A stretch of DNA of 64,000 nucleotides from JAUASV01 sp047605685 (GCA_047605685.1 JASGFF010000002.1:1-64000), one strand, 5' to 3'; shown: positions 7,114-16,132, counted from the first letter of the stretch. Notes: generated from the letters alone by a model not told the origin. Made by a program: numbers and translations.

Positions 7114-8532
7114 CTAGCCGACCGATCCTTCCATGCCCATCTCGATGAGCTTGTTCAGCTCGAGGGCGTACTCCATCGGCAGCTCGCGCGCGATCGGCTC
7201 GATGAAGCCGCGCACGATCATCGCCATCGCCTCGTCCTCGGGCAGGCCCCGCGACTGCAGGTAGAACAGCTGCTCCTCGCTCACCCGCGAGACGGTCGCC
7301 TCGTGGCCGAGCTGCACGTCGTCCTGGCGGATGTCGATGGCCGGATAGGTGTCGGAGCGCGAGATCGTGTCGACGAGCAGCGCGTCGCAGCGCACGGTGT
7401 TGGCGGCGTGGTGCGCGCCCGCGTCGACGCGCACCTCGCCGCGGTAGCCGGCGCGCCCGCCGCCGCGGGCGATGGACTTCGAGACGATCGAGCTCGTGGT
7501 GTGCGGCGCCATGTGGATCATCTTCGCGCCGGCGTCCTGGTGCTGGCCCGGGCCCGCGAAGGCCACCGAGAGCGTCTCGCCCTTGGCGTGCTCCCCCATG
7601 AGGTAGATCGAGGGGTACTTCATCGTCACCTTGGAGCCGATGTTGCCGTCGATCCACTCCATCGTCGCGCCCTCGTGCGCCACGGCGCGCTTGGTGACGA
7701 GGTTGTAGACGTTGTTCGACCAGTTCTGGATCGTCGTGTAGCGCACGCGGGCGTTCTTCTTGACGATGATCTCGACGACCGCGGAGTGCAGCGAGTCGGA
7801 CTTGTAGATCGGGGCCGTGCAGCCCTCGATGTAGTGCACGTAGGAGCCCTCGTCGGCGATGATGAGCGTGCGCTCGAACTGACCCATGTTCTCGGTGTTG
7901 ATCCGGAAGTAGGCCTGCAGCGGGATCTCGACGTGAACGCCCTTCGGCACGTAGACGAAGGAGCCGCCGGACCAGACGGCGGTGTTGAGCGCGGCGAACT
8001 TGTTGTCGCCGGCCGGGATGACGGTGCCGAAGTGCTCCTCGAAGAACTCGGGGTGCTGCTTGAGCGCCGTGTCGGTGTCGAGGAAGATCACGCCCTGGCG
8101 CTCGAGGTCCTCCTGGATCTGGTGGTAGACGACCTCGGACTCGTACTGCGCGGCGACGCCGGCGACGAGCCGGGAGCGCTCGGCCTCGGGGATGCCGAGA
8201 CGCTCGTAGGTGTTGCGGATGTCCGCGGGCAGCTCCTCCCAGCTCTGGGCCTGCCGCTCGGTGGAGCGCACGAAGTACTTGATGTTGTCGAAGTCGATGC
8301 CGGAGAGGTCGGCACCCCAGGTGGGCATGGGCTTGCGCTCGAACAGGCCGAGGGCCTTGAGCCGGTTCTTCAGCATCCACTCCGGCTCGTTCTTGAGCCG
8401 CGAGATGTCGGTGACGACGTCCCGGTTCAGCCCGCGCTTCGCGGATGCCCCGGCGGCGTCGGAGTCGGCCCAGCCGAACTCGTACTGGCCGAGGGAGTTG
8501 ATCTCGGGTCGGTCGATGAGCACGTCGGACAT
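7114..8532 (-). CDS. sufB: Fe-S cluster assembly protein SufB
   Basis: SufB (472 residues) is the scaffold subunit on which the nascent Fe-S cluster is built. Recognisable blocks include EPEWMLKNRLKAL near the N-terminus, YFRINTENMGQFERTLIIADEG, EGCTAPIYKSDSLHSAVVEI (with the family's conserved cysteine) and the C-terminal EEQLFYLQSRGLPEDEAMAMIVRGF. AAGAGG lies six bases before the ATG at 8532. It is the first suf gene. No SufR-type repressor precedes it and no SufS or SufU is in the window. Confidence 0.97.
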   Translation of the reverse strand: MSDVLIDRPEINSLGQYEFGWADSDAAGASAKRGLNRDVVTDISRLKNEPEWMLKNRLKALGLFERKPMPTWGADLSGIDFDNIKYFVRSTERQAQSWEELPADIRNTYERLGIPEAERSRLVAGVAAQYESEVVYHQIQEDLERQGVIFLDTDTALKQHPEFFEEHFGTVIPAGDNKFAALNTAVWSGGSFVYVPKGVHVEIPLQAYFRINTENMGQFERTLIIADEGSYVHYIEGCTAPIYKSDSLHSAVVEIIVKKNARVRYTTIQNWSNNVYNLVTKRAVAHEGATMEWIDGNIGSKVTMKYPSIYLMGEHAKGETLSVAFAGPGQHQDAGAKMIHMAPHTTSSIVSKSIARGGGRAGYRGEVRVDAGAHHAANTVRCDALLVDTISRSDTYPAIDIRQDDVQLGHEATVSRVSEEQLFYLQSRGLPEDEAMAMIVRGFIEPIARELPMEYALELNKLIEMGMEGSVG

Positions 8533-8691
8533 CGATACCTCTTTTCCTGCCGAAGCGGGCTGTCATGCCCGTGTCGGCCTCGACTGCGTTCTGAGGACGG
8601 CCGCCTGGACGGGCGGCCGGCACCGGTGTCGCGGCGGATGCCGGAGCCGGCGTCCGTCCCGCGCTCCGGCGCGTTCCTGAACCCTGGAATT
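8533..8691 (-). promoter_or_regulatory. suf operon leader and promoter region
   Basis: This 159-base gap lies between the ctaA stop and sufB. An extended -10 (TG then TAGAAT) starts at the ctaA stop codon, near 8694. An inverted repeat (GCCGGAGC and GCTCCGGC arms, near 8640-8670) could form a hairpin in the leader. No recognisable regulator site was found. Confidence 0.3.
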
Positions 8692-9657
8692 CTACAGGGC
8701 CGGCCCGGGCACGCGCTCGGCCGCGCCGGCGGGGCTCGCCGGGCGCGCCGCGAACAGCCGCGGCTCGGCCTCGAGCAGCACCCGGAGCGCCCCGACCCAG
8801 ACGAGCGCGGCGCCCAGCAGGTGCACAGAGACGAGGCCGGCGGGCAGCCCGGTGGCGGCCTGGACGATGCCGAGCGTGCCCTGCAGCGCGACGACGAGGA
8901 GGAGGGCGCCGGTGCGGCGGCGCACCGGGCGCGGGGTGCGGCCGCGCGCGAGCAGCGCGAGGGCGAGCAGGAGCGTGAGCGCGCCGAGCAGGCCGTGCAC
9001 GAGCGTGACCGCGACCCAGGGCAGGCCCATCCGCGGCACGTCCGAGGAGTCGCCCGAGTGCGGGCCGGAGCCGGCCACGAGCGTGCCGACGAGGATGAGC
9101 ACGAGCGTCACCGCCACGAGGGCGACGGCGAGCGAACGGGTGCCGGCGTCGACGGCGGCCCGTTCGGCCCCGGGATGGCGTGCCCGGTGCCAGGTGAGCG
9201 TCGTGGTCGCCAGCAGTGCCATCGCGAGCACGAAGTGCGCGGCAACGACCCAGGGGTTGAGCGCGAGCAGCACCGTGACGCCGCCCGCGATCGCGTTGGC
9301 GACGACGAGCCAGAACTGGCTCCAGGCCAGTCGGGTCACGGCGCGGTCCTCGGGCCGCTGCAGCCGGGCGGCGACGATCACGGCGGCGACGGTGAGCACG
9401 ATGAGGCCGGTGAACATCCGGTTGCCGAACTCGATGAGGCCGTGGATGCCGAGCTCGGGCGTCGTCGTGAGCGAGCTCGCCGTGCAGCTGGGCCAGCTGG
9501 GGCAGCCGAGGCCCGAGCCGGTGACCCGCACGACTCCGCCGGTGAACACGATGAGGACGCTCACGAGGAGCGCCGCGGTCGAGGCCCGGCGCAGCGCGCG
9601 CGGGCCGAGAGACCAGCGGGCGGCCGCCCAGCCGAGGGGGGTCTGCTGCGCCGTCAT
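8692..9657 (-). CDS. ctaA: Haem A synthase (COX15/CtaA family)
   Basis: This integral membrane protein oxidises the haem O methyl group to give haem A for cytochrome c oxidase. The 321-residue sequence has about eight hydrophobic helices, the early motif TGGVVRVTGSGLGCPSWPSC with its conserved cysteine pair, and histidines in helices (HGLIEFGNRMFTG, AAHFVLAMALL, LVHGLLGALT, SVHLLGAALVW) that ligate haem in the family. The ATG at 9657 overlaps the ctaB stop by one base, so the two haem A genes are coupled. Confidence 0.93.
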   Translation of the reverse strand: MTAQQTPLGWAAARWSLGPRALRRASTAALLVSVLIVFTGGVVRVTGSGLGCPSWPSCTASSLTTTPELGIHGLIEFGNRMFTGLIVLTVAAVIVAARLQRPEDRAVTRLAWSQFWLVVANAIAGGVTVLLALNPWVVAAHFVLAMALLATTTLTWHRARHPGAERAAVDAGTRSLAVALVAVTLVLILVGTLVAGSGPHSGDSSDVPRMGLPWVAVTLVHGLLGALTLLLALALLARGRTPRPVRRRTGALLLVVALQGTLGIVQAATGLPAGLVSVHLLGAALVWVGALRVLLEAEPRLFAARPASPAGAAERVPGPAL

Positions 9658-10577
9658 CAGAACGGCAGCAGCGGGTCGATGCCGACCGCGATGAACACCA
9701 GGGTGAGGTAGCTGATGCTCGCGTGGAACACCCGCATCGGCCTGGCCTCCTCGTGCCGGATCGCGCGCGCGTACAGTCGGTGCGACTCGACGAGGAACCA
9801 GGCGCCGGCGAGGACCGCTACGGCGCAGTAGAGCAGCCCCATGTCGGCGACCGGGACGAGCAGCAGCGAGCAGGCGACCGTCGCCCAGGCGTAGAGCACC
9901 ACCTGGAGGCCGACGACGCTGCGTCCGCGCACCACGGCCAGCATCGGCACATCCGCCCGGTGGTAGTCCTCGCGGTACTTCATCGACAGCGGCCAGTAGT
10001 GCGGGGGCGTCCAGAGGAAGACGATGCCGAACAGGATGAACGGTGCGAGGCTCAGCGAGCCGGTGACGGCGCTCCAGCCGATGAGCACCGGCATGCAGCC
10101 GGCGATGCCGCCCCAGACGATGTTCTGCGGCGTGCGGCGCTTGAGCCACAGCGTGTAGACGAAGACGTAGAACAGGATCGCGAACAGGCTGAGCGCCGCC
10201 GAGAGCCAGTTGACGAGCAGGCCGAGCCAGGCCACCGAGGCGGCGCCGATGACCACGGCGAAGGCGAGGGCCTGCCGGTCGCCGATCTCGCCGGTGACGA
10301 GCGGGCGGCTCTCGGTGCGCTTCATCAGCCTGTCGATGTCGCGGTCGATCCAGCAGTTGACGGCGTTCGCGCTGCCGGCGCTGAGCGCGCCGCCGACGAG
10401 CGTCGCGAGCACGAGCCACAGGTTCGGGATGCCGTCGGCGGCGAGCACCATGACCGGGGCGGTGGTGATGAGCAGCAGCTCGATGACGCGCGGCTTGGTG
10501 AGCGCGATGTAGGCGCCGACCGTGCGACGGAGGCCGCGGGGCCCGCCGAAGGGGCGGGACTGTACGGCGAGATCCAT
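9657..10577 (-). CDS. ctaB: Protohaem IX farnesyltransferase
   Basis: CtaB (haem O synthase) transfers a farnesyl group to protohaem. The 306-residue membrane protein has about nine hydrophobic segments and the UbiA-family Asp-rich motifs NAVNCWIDRDIDRLMKRTESRPL and YTLWLKRRTPQNIVWGG. AAGGGG lies six bases before the ATG at 10577. In relatives transketolase and transaldolase often flank ctaB; here an Lrp/ald pair lies upstream instead. Confidence 0.95.
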   Translation of the reverse strand: MDLAVQSRPFGGPRGLRRTVGAYIALTKPRVIELLLITTAPVMVLAADGIPNLWLVLATLVGGALSAGSANAVNCWIDRDIDRLMKRTESRPLVTGEIGDRQALAFAVVIGAASVAWLGLLVNWLSAALSLFAILFYVFVYTLWLKRRTPQNIVWGGIAGCMPVLIGWSAVTGSLSLAPFILFGIVFLWTPPHYWPLSMKYREDYHRADVPMLAVVRGRSVVGLQVVLYAWATVACSLLLVPVADMGLLYCAVAVLAGAWFLVESHRLYARAIRHEEARPMRVFHASISYLTLVFIAVGIDPLLPF

Positions 10578-10676
10578 CGATCCCCTTCTCGCGTTCTCGC
10601 GACTGTGGTGCGGCTCGCGCCGTGCGGCGCCCGTCCAGTGTATTCGCCGGGGGTCGTGCCCGCGGGAGGCGCCGGC

Positions 10677-11186
10677 TCAGGCGCGGGACCGGGTCGCGGT
10701 GCCGCCCGGCACGGCGAGCCGGGGCTCCGTGTGGCTGAACACCAGGCTCGTGCGCGTGGAGGCCACCGAGGGGTGCACCGAGAGGTTGTCCACCACGAAC
10801 TGCCGCAGATGGTCGCTGTCGCGGGTGGCGACGTGGACGATGAAATCCTCCGCACCACCGAGGAAGAACACCTGGATGACCTCGCTCAGCCGTTCGAGCT
10901 CGCTCGCGAACGTCGCGACCGCCTGCCGGGCGCCGACCTTGATGTTGACGCTGACGAGCGCCTCGAGGCCGAGGCCGAGGGCGCGCGGGTCGAGCGCGGC
11001 GTGGAACCCGGTGACGGCGCCGCGCTCGATGAGCGCGCGCACCCGGGCGAGACAGGTCGAGGGGGCGATGCCGAGGGATGCCGCGAGGCTCGCGTTCGAG
11101 GCGCGGGCGTCGGCCTGCAGCAGCGCGAGCAGCCGACGGTCGACGTCGTCGAGCACCGGGCGCAGATCGTTCTGGCTCGAGGCCAC
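10677..11186 (-). CDS. Lrp/AsnC family transcriptional regulator (AldR-like)
   Basis: A 169-residue regulator with an N-terminal winged helix (LDDVDRRLLALLQADARASNASLAASLGIAPSTCLARVRALIERGAV) and a C-terminal RAM ligand-binding domain (LEALVSVNIKVGARQAVATFASELERL, FFLGGAEDFIVHVATRDSDHLRQFV). I chose the GTG at 11186 because GGAGGG lies six bases upstream; an ATG at 11204 would add six residues. The gene is divergent from ald, as AldR is in mycobacteria, where it controls ald in response to amino acids. The same role is inferred here from synteny. Confidence 0.88.
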   Translation of the reverse strand: MASSQNDLRPVLDDVDRRLLALLQADARASNASLAASLGIAPSTCLARVRALIERGAVTGFHAALDPRALGLGLEALVSVNIKVGARQAVATFASELERLSEVIQVFFLGGAEDFIVHVATRDSDHLRQFVVDNLSVHPSVASTRTSLVFSHTEPRLAVPGGTATRSRA

Positions 11187-11204
11187 CGCGAGCCCTCCGA
11201 TCAT

Positions 11205-11325
11205 CCGTTTATTCGGCTGAGTGCGCCTATCACAGCAGCATATTCGAATCCAACACGAGAACGACGAACATCCGCCACCATGGACCACGGAAGACGCACC
11301 CCCGGCCCGACGAAAGGACAGCGCG
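11205..11325. promoter_or_regulatory. Divergent lrp/ald control region
   Basis: This AT-richer gap includes the palindrome ATTCGAAT near 11241-11250 and related half-sites such as TTATTCGG near 11209. These are candidate Lrp/AldR binding sites, but no consensus can be tested here. Confidence 0.35.
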
Positions 11326-12432
11326 ATGCGCGTCGGCATCCCCACCGAGATCAAGAACAGCGAGTCCCGCGTGGCGATCACCGCCGCGGGGGTGCACGAG
11401 CTGGCCCGGCGCGGGCACGAGGTGCTCGTGCAGGCGGGCGCCGGCGCCGGCGCCGGCATCGAGGACGCCGACTTCCGTGCCGCCGGTGCCACCCTCGTCG
11501 AGGGCGCCGAGGATGTCTGGGGCGACGCCGAGCTGCTGCTCAAGGTCAAGGAGCCCGTCGAGGCGGAGTACCCGCTGCTGCGCGCCGGCCAGGTGCTGTT
11601 CACCTACCTGCATCTGGCCGCATCCCGTGCCTGCACCGAGGCGATCCTCTCCAGTGGCACGACCGCGATCGCCTATGAGACGGTGCAGCTCGCCGACCGC
11701 TCGCTGCCGCTGCTCGCGCCCATGAGCGAGGTGGCCGGCCGGCTCTCGGTCGTCGTCGGCGCCCAGCAGCTCACCGGCCCCGCCGGCGGAACCGGCACGC
11801 TCATGGGCGGGGTGCCGGGCACCCCGAAGGCGAAGGTCGTCGTGATCGGCGGCGGGGTCGCCGGCGAGCACGCCGCGGTCAACGCCCTCGGCCTCGGTGC
11901 CGAGGTGACCGTCGTGGACATCTCGCTGCCGCGGCTGCGCGCGCTCGAGGCGGCCCACCCCGGGCTTCGGACGGCGCTCAGCACCGCCTACACGATCGCG
12001 GCCCTCGTCGCGGAGGCCGACCTCGTGATCGGCTCCGTGCTCGTGCCCGGCGCGGCGGCGCCCAAGCTCGTCACCGACACGATGGTGGCCGGCATGAGAC
12101 GCGGCAGCGTGCTCGTCGACATCGCGATCGACCAGGGCGGCTGCTTCGAGGGCAGCCGCCCGACCACCCACCAGGAGCCGACGTTCCGGGTGCACGACTC
12201 CACCTACTACTGCGTGGCGAACATGCCGGGGGCGGTCGCGCGCACGTCGACGGTCGCGCTCACCAACGCGACGCTGCCCTATGTGCTGCGCCTCGCCGAC
12301 GCCGGATGGCGTGCCGCCCTCGCCGCCGACCCGGCGCTCGCCGCGGGCCTGCAGGCGCACGCCGGGCGAGTGCACCACGCGGGCGTCGCCGAGGCCCTCG
12401 GACTGCCGGTGTGGGCCGGGCTGCCCGACTGA
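11326..12432 (+). CDS. ald: Alanine dehydrogenase
   Basis: Ald converts L-alanine to pyruvate and ammonia with NAD, or the reverse. The 368-residue protein starts MRVGIPTEIKNSESRVAITAAGV (with the family's substrate-binding Arg) and carries the Rossmann motif VVVIGGGVAGEHAAVNALGLGAEVTVVD and the late motif VDIAIDQGGCFEGSRPTTHQEPTF. AAAGGA precedes the ATG at 11326. The divergent Lrp-type gene is its likely regulator. Ald can serve alanine catabolism or recycle NADH when oxygen is limited. Confidence 0.96.
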   Translation: MRVGIPTEIKNSESRVAITAAGVHELARRGHEVLVQAGAGAGAGIEDADFRAAGATLVEGAEDVWGDAELLLKVKEPVEAEYPLLRAGQVLFTYLHLAASRACTEAILSSGTTAIAYETVQLADRSLPLLAPMSEVAGRLSVVVGAQQLTGPAGGTGTLMGGVPGTPKAKVVVIGGGVAGEHAAVNALGLGAEVTVVDISLPRLRALEAAHPGLRTALSTAYTIAALVAEADLVIGSVLVPGAAAPKLVTDTMVAGMRRGSVLVDIAIDQGGCFEGSRPTTHQEPTFRVHDSTYYCVANMPGAVARTSTVALTNATLPYVLRLADAGWRAALAADPALAAGLQAHAGRVHHAGVAEALGLPVWAGLPD

Positions 12433-12456
12433 CCGCCGGCCCGTCCCCGCTGCCTC

Positions 12457-12504
12457 CGCGCCCTTGCTGCTACCGGGCCCTTGCTGCCTCAGGGCCCTTG
12501 CTGC
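12457..12504. repeat. Short direct repeats after ald
   Basis: Three copies of GCCCTTGCTGC, spaced 16-18 bases apart, lie between the convergent ald and DUF1684 genes. No clear terminator hairpin is seen. Confidence 0.6.
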
Positions 12505-12520
12505 ATCCCGGGCCCCGGCC

Positions 12521-13363
12521 TCAGCCGTGCAGCAGCGTGCCATCCTTGGCGAGCACGTTCTTCTCGCCCGCCTCGATCGGCACCGCGAAGCGGTTCTGCC
12601 GCGGCGGCATCGGGCAGTTGAAGCTGTAGCTGAAGGCGCAGGGCGGCAGCACGGCCCGGTTGAAGTCGAGCGTGATCGAGCCGTCGGCGTTGGGCGCGAC
12701 GAACAGGAAGCGGCCGACGCCGTAGCTCGACTCGCCGGTGGTGGCATCCGCGAAGACGAGCTGCAGCGCCTTGCCCGACTTGAAGGCGGCGAGGTCGTAG
12801 GCGACGCCGTCCTTCTCGAACAGGATCCCTCCCGGGATCGGCAGGTCGCGGGTGCGGCCCTCGTCCTTGACGTGCTCGAAGCCGACGACCGCACCGCCCT
12901 CGTTGGGGCGGAAGCGGGCGGTGATCACCCAGTCGTGGTTGTAGGGGAAGCGGTCGATCGAGCCGAAGGCCCGGATCGCCTCCGACTCGGCGTCCCAGAC
13001 CCGCAGCGCGTAACGGCCGTCCTCGCCGGCGATCACGAAGCCCGAGACCGTCGGGCCGAACGTGAGCTCCCCCGGATCGTCGCTGTCCTTCCCGCGCACC
13101 TCGACGGTGCCCTCCACCGGGACGCCGTCGAGCAGGATGCCGTCCTCGGCGCTCGCGGTGAGCGCGAGCCCCGAGCGGCCGGCCGGCAGCGGAGCCCAGG
13201 TGCCGGGCACGCCGTAGATCGTCTGTTCGACGTCGACCCACTGGGTGTTCACGAGCGCGAGGTTCCCCTTCGGCTGGGTCACCGCGAGCTCGCGACGGCT
13301 GTGGAACACCTCGAGGAGCTCTTCGGGCGTGGTCGGCGGGGCGGTCTCGGTCATGGCATCCAT
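12521..13363 (-). CDS. DUF1684 domain protein
   Basis: A 280-residue soluble protein. The family blocks are present: ELLEVFHSRRELAVTQPKGNLALV at the N-terminus, then GRYALRVWDAES, DWVITARFRP, GKALQLVFADATTGESSYGVGRFLFV and the C-terminal DFNRAVLPPCAFSYSFNCPMPPRQNRFAVPIEAGEK. DUF1684 proteins are widespread and of unknown activity. The start could be either ATG of MDAMTETAP (13363 or 13354). It is convergent with ald and divergent from the oxidoreductase gene at 13431. Confidence 0.88.
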   Translation of the reverse strand: MDAMTETAPPTTPEELLEVFHSRRELAVTQPKGNLALVNTQWVDVEQTIYGVPGTWAPLPAGRSGLALTASAEDGILLDGVPVEGTVEVRGKDSDDPGELTFGPTVSGFVIAGEDGRYALRVWDAESEAIRAFGSIDRFPYNHDWVITARFRPNEGGAVVGFEHVKDEGRTRDLPIPGGILFEKDGVAYDLAAFKSGKALQLVFADATTGESSYGVGRFLFVAPNADGSITLDFNRAVLPPCAFSYSFNCPMPPRQNRFAVPIEAGEKNVLAKDGTLLHG

Positions 13364-13418
13364 CCTGTCGTTCCTGCACTCTACGGCCCGCGCACCGCGC
13401 GCGCCGGGCCCGGAAGCC

Positions 13419-13424
13419 TACGCT
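13419..13424 (+). promoter_or_regulatory. Leaderless-type -10 (TACGCT)
   Basis: TACGCT ends six bases before the GTG at 13431 of the oxidoreductase gene. Confidence 0.45.
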
Positions 13425-13430
13425 GGAGCG

Positions 13431-14855
13431 GTGATCGACGCCATCGTCGTCGGCAGCGGTCCGAACGGCCTCGCAGCGGCGGCGACGCTCGCGCACGCGG
13501 GGCTGGGGGTGCGGGTCGTCGAACGGGAGCAGACCGTCGGCGGCGGGCTGCGCACCGAGGAGCTCACCCTGCCCGGCTTCCGCCACGACCTCTGCTCGGC
13601 CGTGCACCCGGCGGCGCTGCACTCGCCGTTCTTCCGCGCCTGGGGCCTGGCCGAGCGGGTCGCGCTGCACGTGCCGGAGGTGTCGTACGCGCATCCGCTC
13701 GACGGCCGTCCGGCCGCGCTCGCCTGGCGCGACCTCGACCGGACGGTGGCGGGGCTCGGTCGCTCCGGCCCCGGCTGGCGGCGGCTGTTCGAGCCGTTGC
13801 TCGACCGCCTGGACGGGGTGTGCGCGCTCACCGGCGGGCCGCTGCTGCGCCCGCCGGCCGATCCGGTGGCCGCCGGACGGTTCCTCGGCCGGACGCTCGC
13901 CCGGGGCGCCGGGCTGCGGGACGAGGCCGCCGCGCTGTTCGCCGGCGTGGCCGCGCACTCGGGCGGGCCGCTGCCCTCGCTCGCCGCGACCGGTGCCGGG
14001 CTCGCGCTCGCGGTGCAGGGGCACGGCCGCGGCTGGGGCCTGCCGCTCGGCGGCGCACAGGCGATCGCCGACGCGCTCGCGGCGGACATCCGGGCCCACG
14101 GCGGCGAGATCGTGACGGACGTCGACGTCGAGGACCTCGGCGCCCTGGAGCCCGCCCGCGCCGTGCTGCTCGACGTGGCCCCCGAGCGGCTGGCCCGGAT
14201 GGCGCCGCTGCCTAAGCGCTACCGCCGAGCCCTCGCCCGGCTGCGCCGCGGCGTCGCCGTCGCGAAGCTCGACCTCGCGCTCGCCGCCGCCGTGCCCTGG
14301 TCCGACCCGGACGTCGCCCTCTCCCCCACGGTGCACCTCGGCGGCACGGCCGCGGAGCTCGCCGCCTCGGAGCGGGCCGTGCACGCCGGCCGGGTCTCCG
14401 AGCGTCCCTTCGTGCTGGTCGTCCAGCCGAGCGTCGCCGACCCCTCGCGGGCGCCGGCCGGCCGGCACACGCTGTGGGCCTACCTGCACGTGCCGCTCGG
14501 CTCGGGCCTCGACCCGACGCCGTTCGTGCTGGGCCAGCTGGAGCGCTTCGCGCCCGGCATCGGGGACCTCGTGCTCGGGACGGCGGTGTCGCGAGCGCCG
14601 GACATCGCCGCGCGCAACGCCAACGACGTCGGCGGCGAGATCATGGGCGGCGCCGTCACGCTGCGGCAGCTGCTGGCCCGGCCGGTGCTCTCGCCGCAGC
14701 CGTGGCGCACGCCGCTGCCGGGCGTGTACCTCGCCTCCGCCTCGACGCCGCCCGGGCCGGCCGTGCACGGCATGGCGGGCTGGCTCGCGGCGCGACTCGC
14801 GCTGCGGGAGCGCTTCGGCATCCGCGAGACGCCCTTCGGCGACTACTTCAGGTAG
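13431..14855 (+). CDS. Phytoene-desaturase-like NAD(P)/FAD-dependent oxidoreductase
   Basis: A 474-residue flavoprotein with the N-terminal dinucleotide-binding motif IDAIVVGSGPNGLAAAATLAHAGLGVRVVERE, followed by VGGGLRTEELTLPGFRHDLCSAVHP, as in the CrtI/phytoene desaturase-related family. The C-terminal GVYLASASTPPGPAVHGMAGWLAARLAL is the family's FAD-binding end. No other carotenoid genes are nearby, so the substrate is unknown and it need not act on carotenoids. The GTG at 13431 matches the motif start and a leaderless -10. Its 3' end overlaps the convergent LCP gene by 13 bases. Confidence 0.85.
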   Translation: MIDAIVVGSGPNGLAAAATLAHAGLGVRVVEREQTVGGGLRTEELTLPGFRHDLCSAVHPAALHSPFFRAWGLAERVALHVPEVSYAHPLDGRPAALAWRDLDRTVAGLGRSGPGWRRLFEPLLDRLDGVCALTGGPLLRPPADPVAAGRFLGRTLARGAGLRDEAAALFAGVAAHSGGPLPSLAATGAGLALAVQGHGRGWGLPLGGAQAIADALAADIRAHGGEIVTDVDVEDLGALEPARAVLLDVAPERLARMAPLPKRYRRALARLRRGVAVAKLDLALAAAVPWSDPDVALSPTVHLGGTAAELAASERAVHAGRVSERPFVLVVQPSVADPSRAPAGRHTLWAYLHVPLGSGLDPTPFVLGQLERFAPGIGDLVLGTAVSRAPDIAARNANDVGGEIMGGAVTLRQLLARPVLSPQPWRTPLPGVYLASASTPPGPAVHGMAGWLAARLALRERFGIRETPFGDYFR

Positions 14856-16132
14856 CCGCGCGCGCAGGTCTCCTGGTCGGCGGTCTGGCCGTAGGTTCCC
14901 GAGATCGTCTCGCTCGTCGCCTCGTCCGTGGGCGTCGCCGAGTCGGTCGCGGTCGCGGTGTCGCTCGGCGTCGCGGTCGCGGTATCGGTCGCCTCGTCCG
15001 TGGCTGTGGCCGTCGCCGTGGACTCCTCGGAGGCGCGGCCCACGCTCGAGGCCTTGACGGCCTGGTCGTTCTTGAGGGCCGTGAACAGCGCCGTCGCCGC
15101 CGTCACGTTCGGCACCACCTTGCCCGGATAGGTGGTGCTGCCGGTGCTGCCCGGGTACTGGATGAAGCTGATCTTGTCGAGGTCGACGGTGCGCAGCGTC
15201 TTCGCCATCGCGATCATCGTGTCCGCGCTCGCGAGCGACGTCGACAGCTTGACGTAGGTGGCCGCGGCGTCGGCGAGCTTGTACAGCTTCGTCGGGTTGG
15301 AGAGCGTGTCGGAGCTCTTCACCTTGCGCATGAGCGCCGAGAGGTAGATCTGCTGCACCGAGATGCGCGACAGGTCGCTGCCGTCGCCGACGCCGTGTCG
15401 GGTGCGCAGGAAGCCGAGCGCGGTCTTTCCGGAGATCGTCTGCATGCCCGCCTCGAGGTGCAGGCCAGCGTCGTCGTCGTCGATGTCGTCGGAGAGGCAG
15501 ACGGTGACGCCGCCGACGGCATCGGTCATCTTCACGACGGCCTTGAACGTGAACTGCGCGGCGTAGGCGATGCTGAGCCCGGTGAGGTTCTCGATCGTCG
15601 AGACGACGCAGGACATGCCACCGCGGCTGTAGGCCACGTTGACCGGCTGCGCGCTCATCGCCGCGTACACGGTGCCGGTGTCCGAGTCGGTGCAGCTCGG
15701 GTGGGCGATGATCAGATCGCGCGGGATGCTCACCGCCGTGACGCTCTCATGGTCGGCGGCCACGTGCACCAGGATGTTGACGTCGTTGAGCGTGCCGTTG
15801 CGCACCCCGTAGGCGTCGCCCTGCTCGGGGTCGTTGTCGACGCCGACGACGAGCAGGTTGAAGCCGCCCTCGATCTCGCCGACGGAGATGTTCGGGACCT
15901 CGGCCTCGGTGCCGATCGTGAAGGCGTTGTCGCTCACCTTCTTGGCCAGGGACCAGACGGCGAAGGAGGAGAGCGAGACGGACGACACCAGCGTGACGAC
16001 CATCACGGAGACGACGATGCGCAGGATCCTCGGCCAACTGCGCTCCGGCTTCAGCCGACCGTGTCGAACGGGCTTGAGCGCGCCACGACCGCGCCTCTCG
16101 GCTGCGAGATCACGCCTGGTCGGTTCCGCCAC
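14843..16132 (-). CDS. LCP (LytR-CpsA-Psr) family protein
   Basis: A 429-residue membrane-anchored protein. A cytoplasmic basic N-terminus leads to one transmembrane helix (ILRIVVSVMVVTLVSSVSLSSFAVW), then the extracellular LCP domain with FNLLVVGVDNDPEQG, DVNILVHVAADHESVTAVSIPRDL and TALGFLRTRHGVGDGSDLSRISVQQ, which carry the family's Asp and Arg residues. LCP enzymes attach wall polymers such as arabinogalactan or teichoic acid to peptidoglycan. The last 70 residues are a Thr/Ala-rich tail with repeated TATAT and DEAT units. The start is GTG at 16132, after a GGGGG site. Confidence 0.93.
   Translation of the reverse strand: MAEPTRRDLAAERRGRGALKPVRHGRLKPERSWPRILRIVVSVMVVTLVSSVSLSSFAVWSLAKKVSDNAFTIGTEAEVPNISVGEIEGGFNLLVVGVDNDPEQGDAYGVRNGTLNDVNILVHVAADHESVTAVSIPRDLIIAHPSCTDSDTGTVYAAMSAQPVNVAYSRGGMSCVVSTIENLTGLSIAYAAQFTFKAVVKMTDAVGGVTVCLSDDIDDDDAGLHLEAGMQTISGKTALGFLRTRHGVGDGSDLSRISVQQIYLSALMRKVKSSDTLSNPTKLYKLADAAATYVKLSTSLASADTMIAMAKTLRTVDLDKISFIQYPGSTGSTTYPGKVVPNVTAATALFTALKNDQAVKASSVGRASEESTATATATDEATDTATATPSDTATATDSATPTDEATSETISGTYGQTADQETCARGYLK

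Noticed and set aside
5609..8623. A 1004-residue open frame on the minus strand across the suf genes
   Set aside because: Only its last 108 residues (the Rieske protein) are real. The rest is an Arg-rich shadow of sufB and sufD, common in GC-rich DNA.
7063..9711. An 882-residue plus-strand frame opposite sufB and ctaA
   Set aside because: Composition is dominated by Arg, Ala, Gly and Asp with no domain. The opposite strand encodes well-known proteins across the same bases.
13431..14855. Naming the flavoprotein as a carotenoid phytoene desaturase
   Set aside because: The fold is right, but no phytoene synthase or other carotenoid gene is adjacent, so the substrate cannot be claimed.
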